Shown here: positions 1 through 9,115 of the stretch, piece by piece
Position numbering within the stretch: position 1 is the stretch's first letter
Layout: each line of letters starts with the position of its first letter
Assembly (NCBI GenBank): GCA_002371675.1
Contig: DFGE01000027.1
Span: 19,533 to 83,532, forward strand
Direction: 5' to 3'
Source: Clostridiales bacterium UBA3758
GTDB taxonomy: Bacteria; Bacillota; Clostridia; Oscillospirales; Oscillospiraceae
Length of the DNA: 64,000 bases
Position numbers and translations under genes: made by a program
The notes under the pieces: model-generated
What the model saw: the letters and a program-made list of their open reading frames with translations, nothing else
Told to the model about the DNA's origin: nothing
Databases searched by the model: none

Positions 1-1121
1 GGTACAAGGAGAAGAACCGCGACCGCAAGGACCCCTGCGCGCTCGTGCGCATCAGCGCCGAGGGTCAGGTGAGCTACAAGGCCATGCTCTTCGTCCCCGG
101 CGAGCAGAATGAAAACGTCTTCGCCGGCGACAATAAGGGCGGCATCACGCTCTACTCCAACGGCGTCATGATCATGGAGAAGTGCGACAAGCTCGTACAC
201 GATTACTTTGATTTCGTCAAGGGCGTGGTCGATTCCCCCGATCTCTCCCTCAACATCTCCCGCGAGCTGCTGCAGCATGACCGGCAGCTGCGCATCATCG
301 GCCAGAACATCGAAAAGCGCATCAAGGGCGAGCTCGAAAAGCTCATGAAGGAGGACCGCCCCAAGTACGAGGAGTTCTTCCGCAACTTCGGTTCCGACAT
401 CAAGGTGGGCGTGTGCGATGAGTACGGCCGCTACAAGGATTTCCTGCGCGACCTGCTGATCTTCTACACCTCTGAGGACGAGCAGCTCACGCTCAAGGAA
501 TATGTGGAGAAAATGCCCGAGAGCCAGAAGGCCATCTATTTCGCCTCCTCCAACTCGGTCAAGAACGCCATGAGCCTGCCCCAGTGCGAGGAAGTGCGCA
601 AGCGCGGCTTCTCGCTGATCTACCTCACGAGCCCGCTCGACGAGATGGTGCTCGACGCGCTGCGCGAGCAGGACGGCAAGAGCTTCCTCAACGTCGCCAC
701 CGACGATCTCGGCTTTGAGACCGACGAGGAGAAGAAGGCCGCCGAGGAGCGCGACATCGAGAACAAGGAGCTGCTGGACTTCGTCAAGGAGTCCCTGGGC
801 GAGCGCGTCAGCAAGGTGCGGCTCAGCCGCAAGCTCTCGACCCAGGCCTGCTGCCTGACCACCGAGGGCGGTCTCACGCTGGAGATGGAACGCTACTTCC
901 GCGCTGGCCCCAGCGAGGAGCTGCGCAAGCTGCGCGCCACGCGCGTGCTCGAGCTCAACGCCGAGCACCCTGCGTTCCGCGCCCTGCAGGACGCCTATGA
1001 AAACGACAGGGAGAAGGCCAAAACGATCTGCTCCATCCTCGCCTCCCTCGCCGAGCTCAGCGCCGGCATGAACCTCGAAGCCCCGGCGGAATTCGCCGAG
1101 GAGGTCGCCGGGCTGTTCTGA
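1..1121 (+). CDS. htpG: Molecular chaperone HtpG (Hsp90), 3' part, cut by the window edge
   Basis: Cytosolic ATP-dependent Hsp90 chaperone. The reading frame is open from the first bases, so the N-terminal ATPase domain lies outside the window; what remains is the middle and C-terminal dimerisation domains. The segment GVVDSPDLSLNISRE is the family's middle-domain signature, followed by a lysine-rich stretch and a C-terminal half ending EVAGLF. An internal GTG at 45 could be mistaken for a start, but the frame runs through it and the family is about 600-640 residues. The stop is 33 bp before hemW, so the two may be co-transcribed. Identification is secure; the true start is not visible. Confidence 0.95.
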   Translation, partial: YKEKNRDRKDPCALVRISAEGQVSYKAMLFVPGEQNENVFAGDNKGGITLYSNGVMIMEKCDKLVHDYFDFVKGVVDSPDLSLNISRELLQHDRQLRIIGQNIEKRIKGELEKLMKEDRPKYEEFFRNFGSDIKVGVCDEYGRYKDFLRDLLIFYTSEDEQLTLKEYVEKMPESQKAIYFASSNSVKNAMSLPQCEEVRKRGFSLIYLTSPLDEMVLDALREQDGKSFLNVATDDLGFETDEEKKAAEERDIENKELLDFVKESLGERVSKVRLSRKLSTQACCLTTEGGLTLEMERYFRAGPSEELRKLRATRVLELNAEHPAFRALQDAYENDREKAKTICSILASLAELSAGMNLEAPAEFAEEVAGLF

Positions 1122-1154
1122 TCGATCCCCCATTCTTTCAAGGAGAACGCATCC

Positions 1155-2432
1155 ATGAGACCACGCCTCGGAATCTATATCCACATCCCCTTCTGCGCCT
1201 CGAAGTGCAGCTATTGCGACTTCTATTCGCTCGCAAACTGCGAGAACGCGATGCCGGACTATCAGAAGGCGCTGATCGCCCATATGGAGGAGTCCGCCGA
1301 CGCGATCAAGAATTATGAGGTGGACAGCGTCTATTTCGGCGGCGGCACGCCGAGCTTCTACGGCGCGGGACGCATCATTGAGCTCTTCGACACGCTCAAG
1401 CTCAACGGCAACGTGCGGCTCGACGCGGAGGTGACCGTGGAGTGCAACCCCGACTCCATGACCTACGCCGAGCTCAAAAAACTGCGGCAGGAGGGCGTGA
1501 ACCGCCTGTCCATCGGCGTGCAGGCCTCGGACAACGACCTGCTGCGCCTCATCGGCCGGCGGCATACCTTCCAGCAGGCCGTGCGCGCCTTTCAGGAGGC
1601 GCGCCGCGCCGGCTTTGACAACCTGAGCATCGACCTCATCTACGGCCTGCCGAGCCAGACCAAGTCCGACTGGGCGGACTCACTTTCCAAGGTCCTTGAG
1701 CTGCACCCGGAGCACATCTCCTGCTACGGCCTCAAGCTCGAGGAGGGCACGCGGATGTACGAGGAGTACAAGGGCTCTCCCATCCTCCCCAGCGAGGACG
1801 AACAGGCCGACATGTATTCCTACGCCGCCGAGCTGCTCGAGCGCTACGGCTACCGGCAGTACGAGATCTCCAATTTCGCCGCGCCCGGCTTTGAATCCAA
1901 ACACAATCTCAAATACTGGAACCTGGACGACTACATGGGCTTCGGTCCGGGGGCGCACTCCTGCGTCGGCAACCTGCGCTACAGCTTCGTGCGCGATCTC
2001 AAGCAGTATATGGCGGGGATCCGGCGCAAGACCAGCATCCTCGACGAGTACCAGCAGGTCGAGCCGCTGGAGCGCGCGGTGGAGTATCTGATGCTCGCCA
2101 TGCGCACCAGCCGCGGCGTCTCCGAGGAGGACTACCGCAAGCGTACCCAGTCCGACTGGAAGCCGATCCACAAGGCCCTGCGCGCCTTCCGCACGAAGGG
2201 CTGGGCGGAGGAGACCGACGGGCGCTGGCACTTCACGGTGCCGGGTTACCTCATTTCCAACACGCTGATCGGCATCCTGCTCGAGGTGCAGTCCAGCGGC
2301 CGCGCCGCCGGCATCCCCTGGTTCACGCCGGAGGAGAAGCCGGAAAAGAAGATCGTCCTGCCGCAGAGCGAGGAGGAGATCTTCTCCGAACTCTATGCCA
2401 GACAGATCCAAAAGGAGGACGCCGATGGCTGA
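1155..2432 (+). CDS. hemW: Radical SAM protein HemW (heme chaperone, HemN-like)
   Basis: Radical SAM enzyme of the oxygen-independent coproporphyrinogen oxidase family. The Cys14-x3-Cys18-x2-Cys21 cluster motif sits in IPFCASKCSYCDF, followed by YFGGGTPS and the SIGVQ segment typical of HemN/HemW. At 425 residues, and with a HemW-type N-terminus without the extra cysteine of true HemN, it fits the heme chaperone HemW better than a coproporphyrinogen dehydrogenase. The ribosome site AAGGAG lies just before the ATG. Its last 8 bp overlap the next gene, implying translational coupling. No heme biosynthesis genes are nearby, so its heme role comes from the family, not the context. Confidence 0.9.
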   Translation: MRPRLGIYIHIPFCASKCSYCDFYSLANCENAMPDYQKALIAHMEESADAIKNYEVDSVYFGGGTPSFYGAGRIIELFDTLKLNGNVRLDAEVTVECNPDSMTYAELKKLRQEGVNRLSIGVQASDNDLLRLIGRRHTFQQAVRAFQEARRAGFDNLSIDLIYGLPSQTKSDWADSLSKVLELHPEHISCYGLKLEEGTRMYEEYKGSPILPSEDEQADMYSYAAELLERYGYRQYEISNFAAPGFESKHNLKYWNLDDYMGFGPGAHSCVGNLRYSFVRDLKQYMAGIRRKTSILDEYQQVEPLERAVEYLMLAMRTSRGVSEEDYRKRTQSDWKPIHKALRAFRTKGWAEETDGRWHFTVPGYLISNTLIGILLEVQSSGRAAGIPWFTPEEKPEKKIVLPQSEEEIFSELYARQIQKEDADG

Positions 2433-4200
2433 GCACGAAAACAAACAGGGCGGCCGCCACGTCGCCCCCTCGTCTCTCTCGCTGCGCGAGCAGCGCCAGC
2501 GCGAGAAGGAGGCGCAGCGCCGCCGCGCCGAGGCCGCGAGAGCGGCTGAGGAGGAGCACAAGGCCGCCGAAAAGGCCGAAAAGGAGGCGCTCCGCCGCAA
2601 AAAGGCCGCGCGCGCCCGCGCAAGGCGCCGCCGTGCCTGGCGCACGGTAAAGATCGTGCTGCTGGTGGTGCTGATCGTGGCCGCCGTTGCAGCCGCGGGC
2701 CTCACCTATGCCGCCTACCGCGTCACCAACAGCACGACGAACCTGCCCGGCGTCAGCATCCGCGGGATCGACGTGGGCAAGCTCACCAAGGCGCAGACCC
2801 TCGAAAAGCTCTCGGCCGAGGGCTGGGACAAGGAGGCCGCGCGGGAACTCACGGTGACGCTGCCCGGCGAGGTCAGCTTTACGCTCAAGGCGCTCGACGC
2901 CGGCGTTGTCCAGGTCAAGGAGGACGCCGCGAAGGCCGCTTTCGCCTACGGTCACGGCGAGGGCTGGTTTGACAATCTCTATTGCTGGCTGCGCAGCGCG
3001 CTCTACGGCGTCGATCTCGGCGGCGCGCAGCTGAGCCCCGACCGGGACTATATCTCCGCCGAGGTCAAAAAGGGCCTCGCGGCTTTTGCCAAATTCAACG
3101 TCGCTGAGGACGGGGGCTATACCATCGACCGCGAGAACGACCGGCTGCTCATCGTCAAGGGTCTCGGTGACATCGAGCTCGACGAGGAAAAGCTCAACGC
3201 CGCCGTGACGAAGGCCCTGCAGGACGGGGAGAGCACGCTGGATTACACGCACGCGGACAACGAGCTGCCCATGCCCGACTTCGAGGCCATCCACAAGGCG
3301 CTCGCCGTCGAGCCCGAGGACGCGCACTGGATCGACGATACCTTTGAAGTGGAGCCCGAGATCGTGGGCTGCAAGTTCGACGTCGCCGCGGCGCAGAAGC
3401 TCTGGGAGCAGGCCGGGATGCTCGACACCGTGGCGATCCCGCTGGAGATCACCGAGCCGGAGGTCACCAAGGCCTCCCTGGAGAGCATGCTCTACCGCGA
3501 CTGTCTCGGCTCCCAGACCTCGCTCTACACTTCCTCCAGCGACAACCGCATCAACAACATCAACCTCGCCGTCTCCCGCATTGACGGCGTGATCCTCATG
3601 CCGGGCGACGTCTTCTCCTACAACGGGACCGTCGGCCAGCGGACGACGGAGGCGGGCTTCCTCGAGGCCGGCGCCTATACCGACGGCCAGGTCGTCCAGG
3701 AGATCGGCGGCGGCATCTGCCAGGTCTCCTCGACGCTCTACTGCGCCACGCTCTACGCCCAGCTCGGCATCGTCCAGCGCGAGAGCCACTACTTCCGCGT
3801 GACCTACCTCCCCTGGGGTATGGACGCGACCGTGAGCTGGCCGAAGCCGGACTTCAAGTTCCAGAACACCAGCGAGTACCCGATCAAGATCGTCGCCAGC
3901 TGCGACAACGAAAACCGCGAGCTGAAGATCGAGATCTGGGGCACCAACACCGAGAACACGACCGTAGAGATCACCTCCGATCGCTACTATATCACCGACG
4001 CGACCTACACCAGCACCATCATCGGCTGGAACGTGTACACCTTCGCGCATGTCTACGACGCCGACGGCAACCTCGTGCGTGAGTACGAGCTGCCCGCCAG
4101 CACCTACTTCATGCACGATGAGGACATCCAGTGGCCGCCCGAGAAATTCGCTCCCTCCGCCGAAGGAGGCGGGGACAGCGAGGCCGTGATCGTCCCCTGA
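2425..4200 (+). CDS. VanW-family, peptidoglycan-binding-like membrane-anchored protein
   Basis: Predicted single-pass surface protein of 591 residues. Residues 1-73 form a charged Arg/Ala/Glu-rich cytoplasmic coiled segment; one membrane helix lies at about 75-98. An extracellular region resembling the putative peptidoglycan-binding domain found next to VanW follows, then a VanW domain with signatures NLAVSRIDG, PGDVFSYNG and GGGICQVSSTLY. VanW proteins are common in Clostridia and are not evidence of vancomycin resistance; their biochemical role is unclear. I chose ATG 2425 over the upstream ATG 2395 because a strong AAAGGAGG lies at 2410-2417 and the start then overlaps the hemW stop. The C-terminus is Gly/Glu-rich. 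Confidence 0.85.
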   Translation: MAEHENKQGGRHVAPSSLSLREQRQREKEAQRRRAEAARAAEEEHKAAEKAEKEALRRKKAARARARRRRAWRTVKIVLLVVLIVAAVAAAGLTYAAYRVTNSTTNLPGVSIRGIDVGKLTKAQTLEKLSAEGWDKEAARELTVTLPGEVSFTLKALDAGVVQVKEDAAKAAFAYGHGEGWFDNLYCWLRSALYGVDLGGAQLSPDRDYISAEVKKGLAAFAKFNVAEDGGYTIDRENDRLLIVKGLGDIELDEEKLNAAVTKALQDGESTLDYTHADNELPMPDFEAIHKALAVEPEDAHWIDDTFEVEPEIVGCKFDVAAAQKLWEQAGMLDTVAIPLEITEPEVTKASLESMLYRDCLGSQTSLYTSSSDNRINNINLAVSRIDGVILMPGDVFSYNGTVGQRTTEAGFLEAGAYTDGQVVQEIGGGICQVSSTLYCATLYAQLGIVQRESHYFRVTYLPWGMDATVSWPKPDFKFQNTSEYPIKIVASCDNENRELKIEIWGTNTENTTVEITSDRYYITDATYTSTIIGWNVYTFAHVYDADGNLVREYELPASTYFMHDEDIQWPPEKFAPSAEGGGDSEAVIVP

Positions 4201-4235
4201 GCGCCGCATCCCAAACCTACACAGGAGAAAAGGAC

Positions 4236-6188
4236 ATGGAAAAGAAGAGCTTTTATATCACCACCCCGATCTATTACCCCTCTGACAAGCTGCACATCGG
4301 CCACACCTACTGCACCGTCGCCACCGACGCCATCGCGCGCTACAAGCGCATGCGCGGCTACGACGTGATGTTCCTCACCGGCACCGACGAGCACGGCCAG
4401 AAGATCGAAGAGAAAGCCAAAGAGGCAGGCGTCAGCCCGCAGGCCTTCGTCGACCGCATCGTCACCGGCGAAAAGGGCGTCAAGGATCTCTGGAAGCTGA
4501 TGAACATCTCCAACGACCGCTTCATCCGCACCACGGACGACTATCACGTCGCCTCCATCCAGCGCATCTTCCGCAGGATGTACGAAAAGGGAGATATCTA
4601 CAAGGGCGCCTACAAGGGCAAGTACTGCACGCCCTGCGAGAGCTTCTGGACCGAGAGCCAGCTTGTCGACGGCAAATGCCCCGACTGCGGCCGCGAGGTG
4701 CACGACGCAGAGGAGGAGGCCTACTTCTTCCGCCTCTCGAAGTACGCCAAGCCCGTGCAGGAGCTGCTGGAGAGCGGCACTTTCCTTGAGCCTGCCTCCC
4801 GCGTCAACGAGATGATCAACAACTTCATCAAGCCCGGCCTCGAGGATCTCTGCGTCTCCCGCACGAGCTTCTCCTGGGGCGTTCCCGTGGACTTTGACCC
4901 GGGTCACGTCGTCTATGTCTGGGTGGACGCACTGAGCAACTACATCACGGCGCTCGGCTACCTCAACGACAAGTACGACGATTACGCGCGCTACTGGCCG
5001 GCGGACGTGCACATCGTGGGCAAAGAGATCGTCCGCTTCCACTCGATCATCTGGCCGGCGATGCTCATGAGCCTCGGCGAGCCGCTGCCGAAGAAGGTCT
5101 ACGGCCACGGCTGGCTCGTTATCAACGGCGGCAAGATGTCCAAGTCCAAGGGCAACGTGGTCGATCCCTATGTGCTGGCCGATATGTTCGGCGTGGACGC
5201 GCTGCGCTTCTTCCTGCTGCGCACCTTCCCCTTCGGCTCCGACGGCAACTTCTCCAACGAGCTGCTGATTTCCACCATCAATACCGACCTCGCCAATGAT
5301 CTCGGCAACCTCGTCTCCCGCACCACCGCCATGGTGGAGAAATACTTCGGCGGCAAGCTGATCGCCGAACGTGAAGAGGCTGACGGGGACGCGGAGCTCA
5401 TCGCGCTCACCGCGAAGGTCCGCGCGGCCTATGCCGAGCAGATGGACGCTTTCCAGCTCCATCTCGCGCTCGAGGAGGTCTTCTCCCTCATCCAGCGCGC
5501 CAACAAGTACATCGACGAAACGGCGCCCTGGGTGCTCGCCCGCGACGAGAGCAAAAAGCCCCGCCTCGCCTCCGTCATGTACAATCTGCTCGAGAGCCTG
5601 CGCGTCGCCCTCGTGCTGCTCACGCCCTTCATGCCCGAGACGGTCGGGAAGGCTCTCTCGCAGATCGGCGCGGATGAGAGCGAGCGCAGCTGGGACAGCA
5701 CCGAGCGCTTCGGCGTCCTGCCGGCCGAGGTGCAGGTGCACCGCGGCGAGACCCTCTTCCCCCGGCTTGACATGGCCAAGGCCCTCGCAGAGCTCGAGGA
5801 GCGCGAAAAAGCGGCCAACGGCCCGCAGATCAAGGTCGAGCCCGTTCTGCCCGAGGTCAGCATCGACGACTTTGCCAGGAGCGACCTGCGCGTTTGCAAG
5901 GTGCTCAAGTGCGAGGCTGTGAAGAAGTCCAAGAAGCTGCTGCGCTTCGAGCTGGACGACGGCACGGGCACGCCGCGGCAGATCCTCTCCGGCATTCACG
6001 AGTTCTATGAGCCGGAGGCCCTCGTCGGCAAGACGGTGGTCGCCATCGTGAATCTCCCCCCGCGCAAGATGATGGGGCTGGAGTCCTGCGGCATGCTGCT
6101 CTCCGCCGTGCGCGAGGTGGACGGCAAGGAAGAACTGCACCTGCTGATGCTGGACGATTCCGTCCCCGCAGGCGCCAAACTCTGCTGA
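4236..6188 (+). CDS. metG: Methionyl-tRNA synthetase
   Basis: Class I aminoacyl-tRNA synthetase charging tRNA-Met. The 650-residue product has the HIGH motif (residues 20-23), a CxxC...CxxC zinc knuckle (CTPCESFW and CPDCGRE), and the KMSKS loop at 300-304. A C-terminal tRNA-binding (Trbp111/EMAP-like) dimerisation domain from about residue 545 starts at IDDFARSDLRV. This is the long form usual in Firmicutes. The start at 4236 has AGGAGAAAAGG upstream; the open frame extends 35 codons further with arginine-rich, non-homologous sequence. A terminator follows. A methionine T-box lies 1.6 kb downstream but controls the transporter, not this gene. Confidence 0.97.
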   Translation: MEKKSFYITTPIYYPSDKLHIGHTYCTVATDAIARYKRMRGYDVMFLTGTDEHGQKIEEKAKEAGVSPQAFVDRIVTGEKGVKDLWKLMNISNDRFIRTTDDYHVASIQRIFRRMYEKGDIYKGAYKGKYCTPCESFWTESQLVDGKCPDCGREVHDAEEEAYFFRLSKYAKPVQELLESGTFLEPASRVNEMINNFIKPGLEDLCVSRTSFSWGVPVDFDPGHVVYVWVDALSNYITALGYLNDKYDDYARYWPADVHIVGKEIVRFHSIIWPAMLMSLGEPLPKKVYGHGWLVINGGKMSKSKGNVVDPYVLADMFGVDALRFFLLRTFPFGSDGNFSNELLISTINTDLANDLGNLVSRTTAMVEKYFGGKLIAEREEADGDAELIALTAKVRAAYAEQMDAFQLHLALEEVFSLIQRANKYIDETAPWVLARDESKKPRLASVMYNLLESLRVALVLLTPFMPETVGKALSQIGADESERSWDSTERFGVLPAEVQVHRGETLFPRLDMAKALAELEEREKAANGPQIKVEPVLPEVSIDDFARSDLRVCKVLKCEAVKKSKKLLRFELDDGTGTPRQILSGIHEFYEPEALVGKTVVAIVNLPPRKMMGLESCGMLLSAVREVDGKEELHLLMLDDSVPAGAKLC

Positions 6189-6211
6189 TACCAACACTAT
6201 AATAACGCTTT

Positions 6212-6243
6212 CGGGGTCGGCCCTGCGGCCGACCCCGTTTCTT
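6212..6243 (+). terminator. Intrinsic terminator after metG
   Basis: A perfect 10-bp GC stem (6213-6222 with 6227-6236) with a CTGC loop is followed by GTTTCTT. It closes the htpG-hemW-vanW-metG run before gluQ starts at 6277. Confidence 0.8.
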
Positions 6244-6276
6244 CCCGGTCATTCTGTTTTTTTGTGAGGCTGCGCC

Positions 6277-7209
6277 ATGTCCGATCTGATCCGCGGGCGC
6301 TTTGCGCCGAGTCCCTCCGGCTATCTGCATATCGGAAACCTGCTGTCCTCCCTGCTCGCCTGGCTGGACGTTCGCTCACAGGGCGGGCGCATGCTCTTCC
6401 GCATGGAGGATCTGGATCCCGCGCGCTCCAAGCCTGCCTATATCGCCGCACTGGGCGAGGATCTGCGCTGGCTGGGGCTCGACTGGGACGAGGGCTGGCC
6501 GGACCCGTCCTGCGCCCAGAGCGCGCGCACGGCCGCCTACGACGCGGCCTTTTCGGCGCTGCAGCGCCGCGGCCTCGTCTATCCCTGCTACTGCAGCCGC
6601 CACGAGCGCATGGCCGCCTCCGCCCCGCATCCGGGCGAGGCCGCCGATTCCGGCTGCCGCTGCGCGGAGCTGAGCGAGGCCGAGCGCGCCGAAAGGGAGC
6701 GCGCGGGACGGCGGCCGAGCTGGAAGCTCCGTGTGCCGGATCTCGACGTCACCGTGGACGACGGGCACTTCGGCCCCGTCACGCAGAATCTCCGCCGCGA
6801 CGGGGGCGATTTCATCATCCGCCGCTCCGACGGCGTCTATGCCTATCAGCTCGCCGTCTCCGTGGACGACATGGAGATGGGCGTGACGCGCGTGGTGCGC
6901 GGGCGGGATCTGCTCTCCTCCGCACCGCGGCAGAAGTGGCTCATCGAGACCCTCGGCGGCAAAGCGCCGGTCTACTGCCACGCGCCCCTGGTGGTCAGCG
7001 GCGGGGGAAAGCTCTCCAAGCGCGTCGGCAGCCTCAGCACGGAGCTGCTGCGCGCGCGTTACAGTCCCGGGGAGCTCTGCGGCAAGCTCGCGCGGCTATG
7101 CGGGCTGCGGGAAAGCGACGCACCGCTCAGCCCGGCGGCGCTGATCCCGGATTTTTCCTGGCAGAAGATCCCGACGGCGGACATCCTCTTCGACGAAACG
7201 GCCTTCTGA
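6277..7209 (+). CDS. gluQ: Glutamyl-Q tRNA(Asp) synthetase
   Basis: Truncated GluRS paralogue that attaches glutamate to queuosine in tRNA-Asp rather than charging tRNA. The 310-residue protein has GRFAPSPSGYLHIGN near the N-terminus (GluRS-type HIGH region), a Cys-x-Cys pair plus a later CRC expected for the YadB/GluQ zinc site, and GKLSKRVGS as the KMSKS counterpart. It lacks the anticodon-binding domain of a full GluRS, and 310 residues matches GluQ. Queuosine salvage or maturation genes (queT, queH) occur near 46-47.6 kb, which fits. The ribosome site GTGAGG is weak but present. Confidence 0.9.
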   Translation: MSDLIRGRFAPSPSGYLHIGNLLSSLLAWLDVRSQGGRMLFRMEDLDPARSKPAYIAALGEDLRWLGLDWDEGWPDPSCAQSARTAAYDAAFSALQRRGLVYPCYCSRHERMAASAPHPGEAADSGCRCAELSEAERAERERAGRRPSWKLRVPDLDVTVDDGHFGPVTQNLRRDGGDFIIRRSDGVYAYQLAVSVDDMEMGVTRVVRGRDLLSSAPRQKWLIETLGGKAPVYCHAPLVVSGGGKLSKRVGSLSTELLRARYSPGELCGKLARLCGLRESDAPLSPAALIPDFSWQKIPTADILFDETAF

Positions 7210-7215
7210 CGCGCC

Positions 7216-7674
7216 CTACTCCCGGTAGGAGATCCCCTCCAGCTCGAGCAGCGTCTTTTTCCGCTCCAGTCCCCAGGCGAAGCCCGTGAGCTTCCTGCCC
7301 GCGCCGAGCACGCGGTGGCAGGGGATGAGGATCAGCAGGGGGTTGCGCCCCACTGCGCCGCCGACGGCGCGCGCGGCGCTGTCAAGCTCGAGCGCGAGCT
7401 CCCCGTAGCTGATGCTCTCTCCGTAGGGGATCGCCCGGAGGCGCTCCCAGACCCGGCGGGAAAAATCGCTCCCGGCGGGGGCGAGCGGCAGCGCGTCCGG
7501 CTCAGGTCTCTCTCCGGCAAAGTACGCGCGCAGCCATTCCTCCGCCGCACGCAGAAGCGGCTCCTCCGCGCGGCGCGGTACGCCCTCCTCCGGGCGGATC
7601 GCCGCCAGACAGCCTCCCTCCGCCTCGACGCGCAGCATCCCGAGCGGCGAGGGGATGCGGATATAATCTTTCAT
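7216..7674 (-). CDS. ogt: Methylated-DNA--protein-cysteine methyltransferase
   Basis: Suicide DNA repair protein that transfers alkyl groups from O6-alkylguanine to its own cysteine. The acceptor motif PCHRV is present with Cys119, preceded by the helix-turn-helix segment IPYGESISYGELA and the AVGGAVGRNP stretch. The product is 152 residues. Of several in-frame starts, ATG 7674 is chosen because GGAGG sits 7 nt upstream; the ATG two codons earlier is too close to it. It converges on gluQ with only 6 bp between the stops. No ada-type DNA-binding domain is attached. Confidence 0.93.
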   Translation of the reverse strand: MKDYIRIPSPLGMLRVEAEGGCLAAIRPEEGVPRRAEEPLLRAAEEWLRAYFAGERPEPDALPLAPAGSDFSRRVWERLRAIPYGESISYGELALELDSAARAVGGAVGRNPLLILIPCHRVLGAGRKLTGFAWGLERKKTLLELEGISYRE

Positions 7675-7785
7675 ATTCATCCCTCCGTTTTGCGTCATTC
7701 TACCATTTTTATCGCACAAAATCCACAAAGCGCCGCATATTTATCCGGTATTTTTCATCACAGCGCCGAAGCTGTCCCGAAAAGC

Positions 7786-7814
7786 TTGACAGTCCGGGCG
7801 GAGGGTGCTATGAT
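7786..7814 (+). promoter_or_regulatory. Consensus sigma-A promoter of the met transporter operon
   Basis: TTGACA (7786-7791), a 17-bp spacer and TATGAT (7809-7814). Transcription would start near 7821, at the beginning of the T-box leader. Confidence 0.85.
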
Positions 7815-7821
7815 TGCGCTA

Positions 7822-8096
7822 AATTCCATACCGCGCCAAAAGGCAAGGAAGAGAAGAGTAACCCGTCGGGCGACAGTACAGAGAATCCCGGGAGCTGAGA
7901 AGGGATCGGAAGAAAACGGGCGAACATGGTCTCAGAGCTGCGGTCCCGAGCCGTTCGGTTAGGGGCTGACGGGTACTCCCGTTACAGAGGATGCGCATGT
8001 TGGTGCGCTCAGAGGCGGCCTCTGGCCGCGAAGCAAGGTGGTACCGCGAGAATGATTTCCCGCCCTTACAAAAGATGTAAGGGCGGTTATTTTTTG
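7822..8096 (+). promoter_or_regulatory. T-box leader, probably methionine-specific, upstream of metNIQ
   Basis: tRNA-sensing transcription attenuator. The invariant T-box AAGGTGGTACCGCG is at 8035-8048, where the TGG would pair with the NCCA end of uncharged tRNA. It is followed by a terminator at 8060-8096. Stem I features include the AGTAA segment at 7856-7860 and, on the 3' side, GAACATGG at 7923-7930. That places ATG (7926-7928) as the likely specifier codon, for methionine. This agrees with the downstream MetN-MetI-MetQ transporter. The T-box itself is certain; the specifier assignment is inference from position and context and was not folded computationally. Confidence 0.93.
8060..8096 (+). 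terminator. Regulated terminator of the T-box leader
   Basis: An 11-bp stem (8060-8070 with 8076-8086) and AAAGA loop are followed by TTATTTTTT. It is mutually exclusive with the antiterminator built on the T-box sequence. Confidence 0.9.
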
Positions 8097-8110
8097 TAAT
8101 GGAGTCAAGC

Positions 8111-9115
8111 ATGATCGAACTGCGTAATCTCTGTAAGACCTTCCGCTCCGCCGATCACACGGTGGAGGCGCTGAAGGACATCTCCCTCACAATCGGCGAC
8201 GGGGAGATTTTCGGCGTGATCGGACTGTCCGGCGCCGGAAAGAGCACCCTCGTACGCTGCATCAATCTCCTTGAGCGGCCGGATTCCGGCGAGGTGCTCG
8301 TAGACGGCCGGGATCTCACCAAGCTCAGCTCGAAGGAGCTGAGAAAGGCGCGCAAATCCATCAGCATGATCTTCCAGGGTTTCAACCTCCTCATGCAGCG
8401 CACGGCGCTGGAGAACGTCTGCTTCCCGCTGGAGCTGGCGGGCGTGAAGCGGGAGGCCGCGAAAAAGCGCGCGCAGGAGCTGCTGCAGATCGTGGATCTG
8501 CCGGACAAGGCCGGGGCCTATCCCTCCCAGCTCTCCGGCGGGCAGAAGCAGCGCATCGCCATCGCCCGCGCCCTGGCGAGCGAGCCGCAGGTGCTCCTCT
8601 GCGACGAGGCCACCTCCGCGCTCGACCCCAAGACCACGCAGTCCATCCTGGCGCTGCTGAAAAAGCTCAACCGCGAGCTCGGCGTCACGGTCGTGGTCAT
8701 CACGCATGAGATGCGCGTCGTGGAGCAGATCTGCACCCGCGTCGCCATCCTCGACCATGGCGAGGTGCAGGAGACGGGGCTGGTGAGCGAGGTCTTCTCC
8801 AACCCGCGCTCCGACGCCGGACGCCGCCTGGTGCTGCCGGAGGGCGAAAAGATCCACGTGCTGCCGGAAAACCGGCTCGTGCGCCTGGTGTTCAACGGCG
8901 CCTCCGCCGGGGAACCGATCATCTCCACCCTCGCCATCGAGCAGGGCATCCGCCTCAACATCCTCAGCGCCGACACCCGCTCCATCGGAGAAAAGACCTT
9001 CGGCGAAATGGTGCTCGGTCTGCCCCAGGACGAGACCGAGGCCGCCAGGGCGCTGCTGTACCTGCGGGAGCTTGAGGGCGTGACCGCCGAGGAGGTGACA
9101 AGCTATGTTCAGTGA
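8111..9115 (+). CDS. metN: Methionine ABC transporter, ATP-binding protein
   Basis: ATPase subunit of the MetNIQ importer. It has Walker A GLSGAGKST (38-46), Q-loop FQGFN, signature LSGGQ (141-145), Walker B VLLCDE (161-166) and the switch histidine in VITHEM. Residues from about 250 to 334 form the NIL domain that binds methionine and causes trans-inhibition, so transport is also controlled after translation. The start at 8111 is preferred over ATG 8099 because GGAG lies 6 nt upstream of it. It overlaps metI by 11 bp and is controlled by the T-box leader. Confidence 0.96.
   Translation: MIELRNLCKTFRSADHTVEALKDISLTIGDGEIFGVIGLSGAGKSTLVRCINLLERPDSGEVLVDGRDLTKLSSKELRKARKSISMIFQGFNLLMQRTALENVCFPLELAGVKREAAKKRAQELLQIVDLPDKAGAYPSQLSGGQKQRIAIARALASEPQVLLCDEATSALDPKTTQSILALLKKLNRELGVTVVVITHEMRVVEQICTRVAILDHGEVQETGLVSEVFSNPRSDAGRRLVLPEGEKIHVLPENRLVRLVFNGASAGEPIISTLAIEQGIRLNILSADTRSIGEKTFGEMVLGLPQDETEAARALLYLRELEGVTAEEVTSYVQ

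Noticed and set aside
1155..2432. Coproporphyrinogen III dehydrogenase HemN
   Set aside because: The N-terminus has only the CxxxCxxC cluster motif and lacks the additional HemN features; HemW is the better assignment, and no heme genes are adjacent.
2425..4200. Vancomycin resistance determinant
   Set aside because: VanW-domain proteins are widespread in susceptible Clostridia; no vanH, vanA or vanX-type genes are nearby.
7315..7962. Plus-strand reading frame across ogt and the T-box leader
   Set aside because: It is antisense to ogt and runs into a clear regulatory RNA; no ribosome site or homology.
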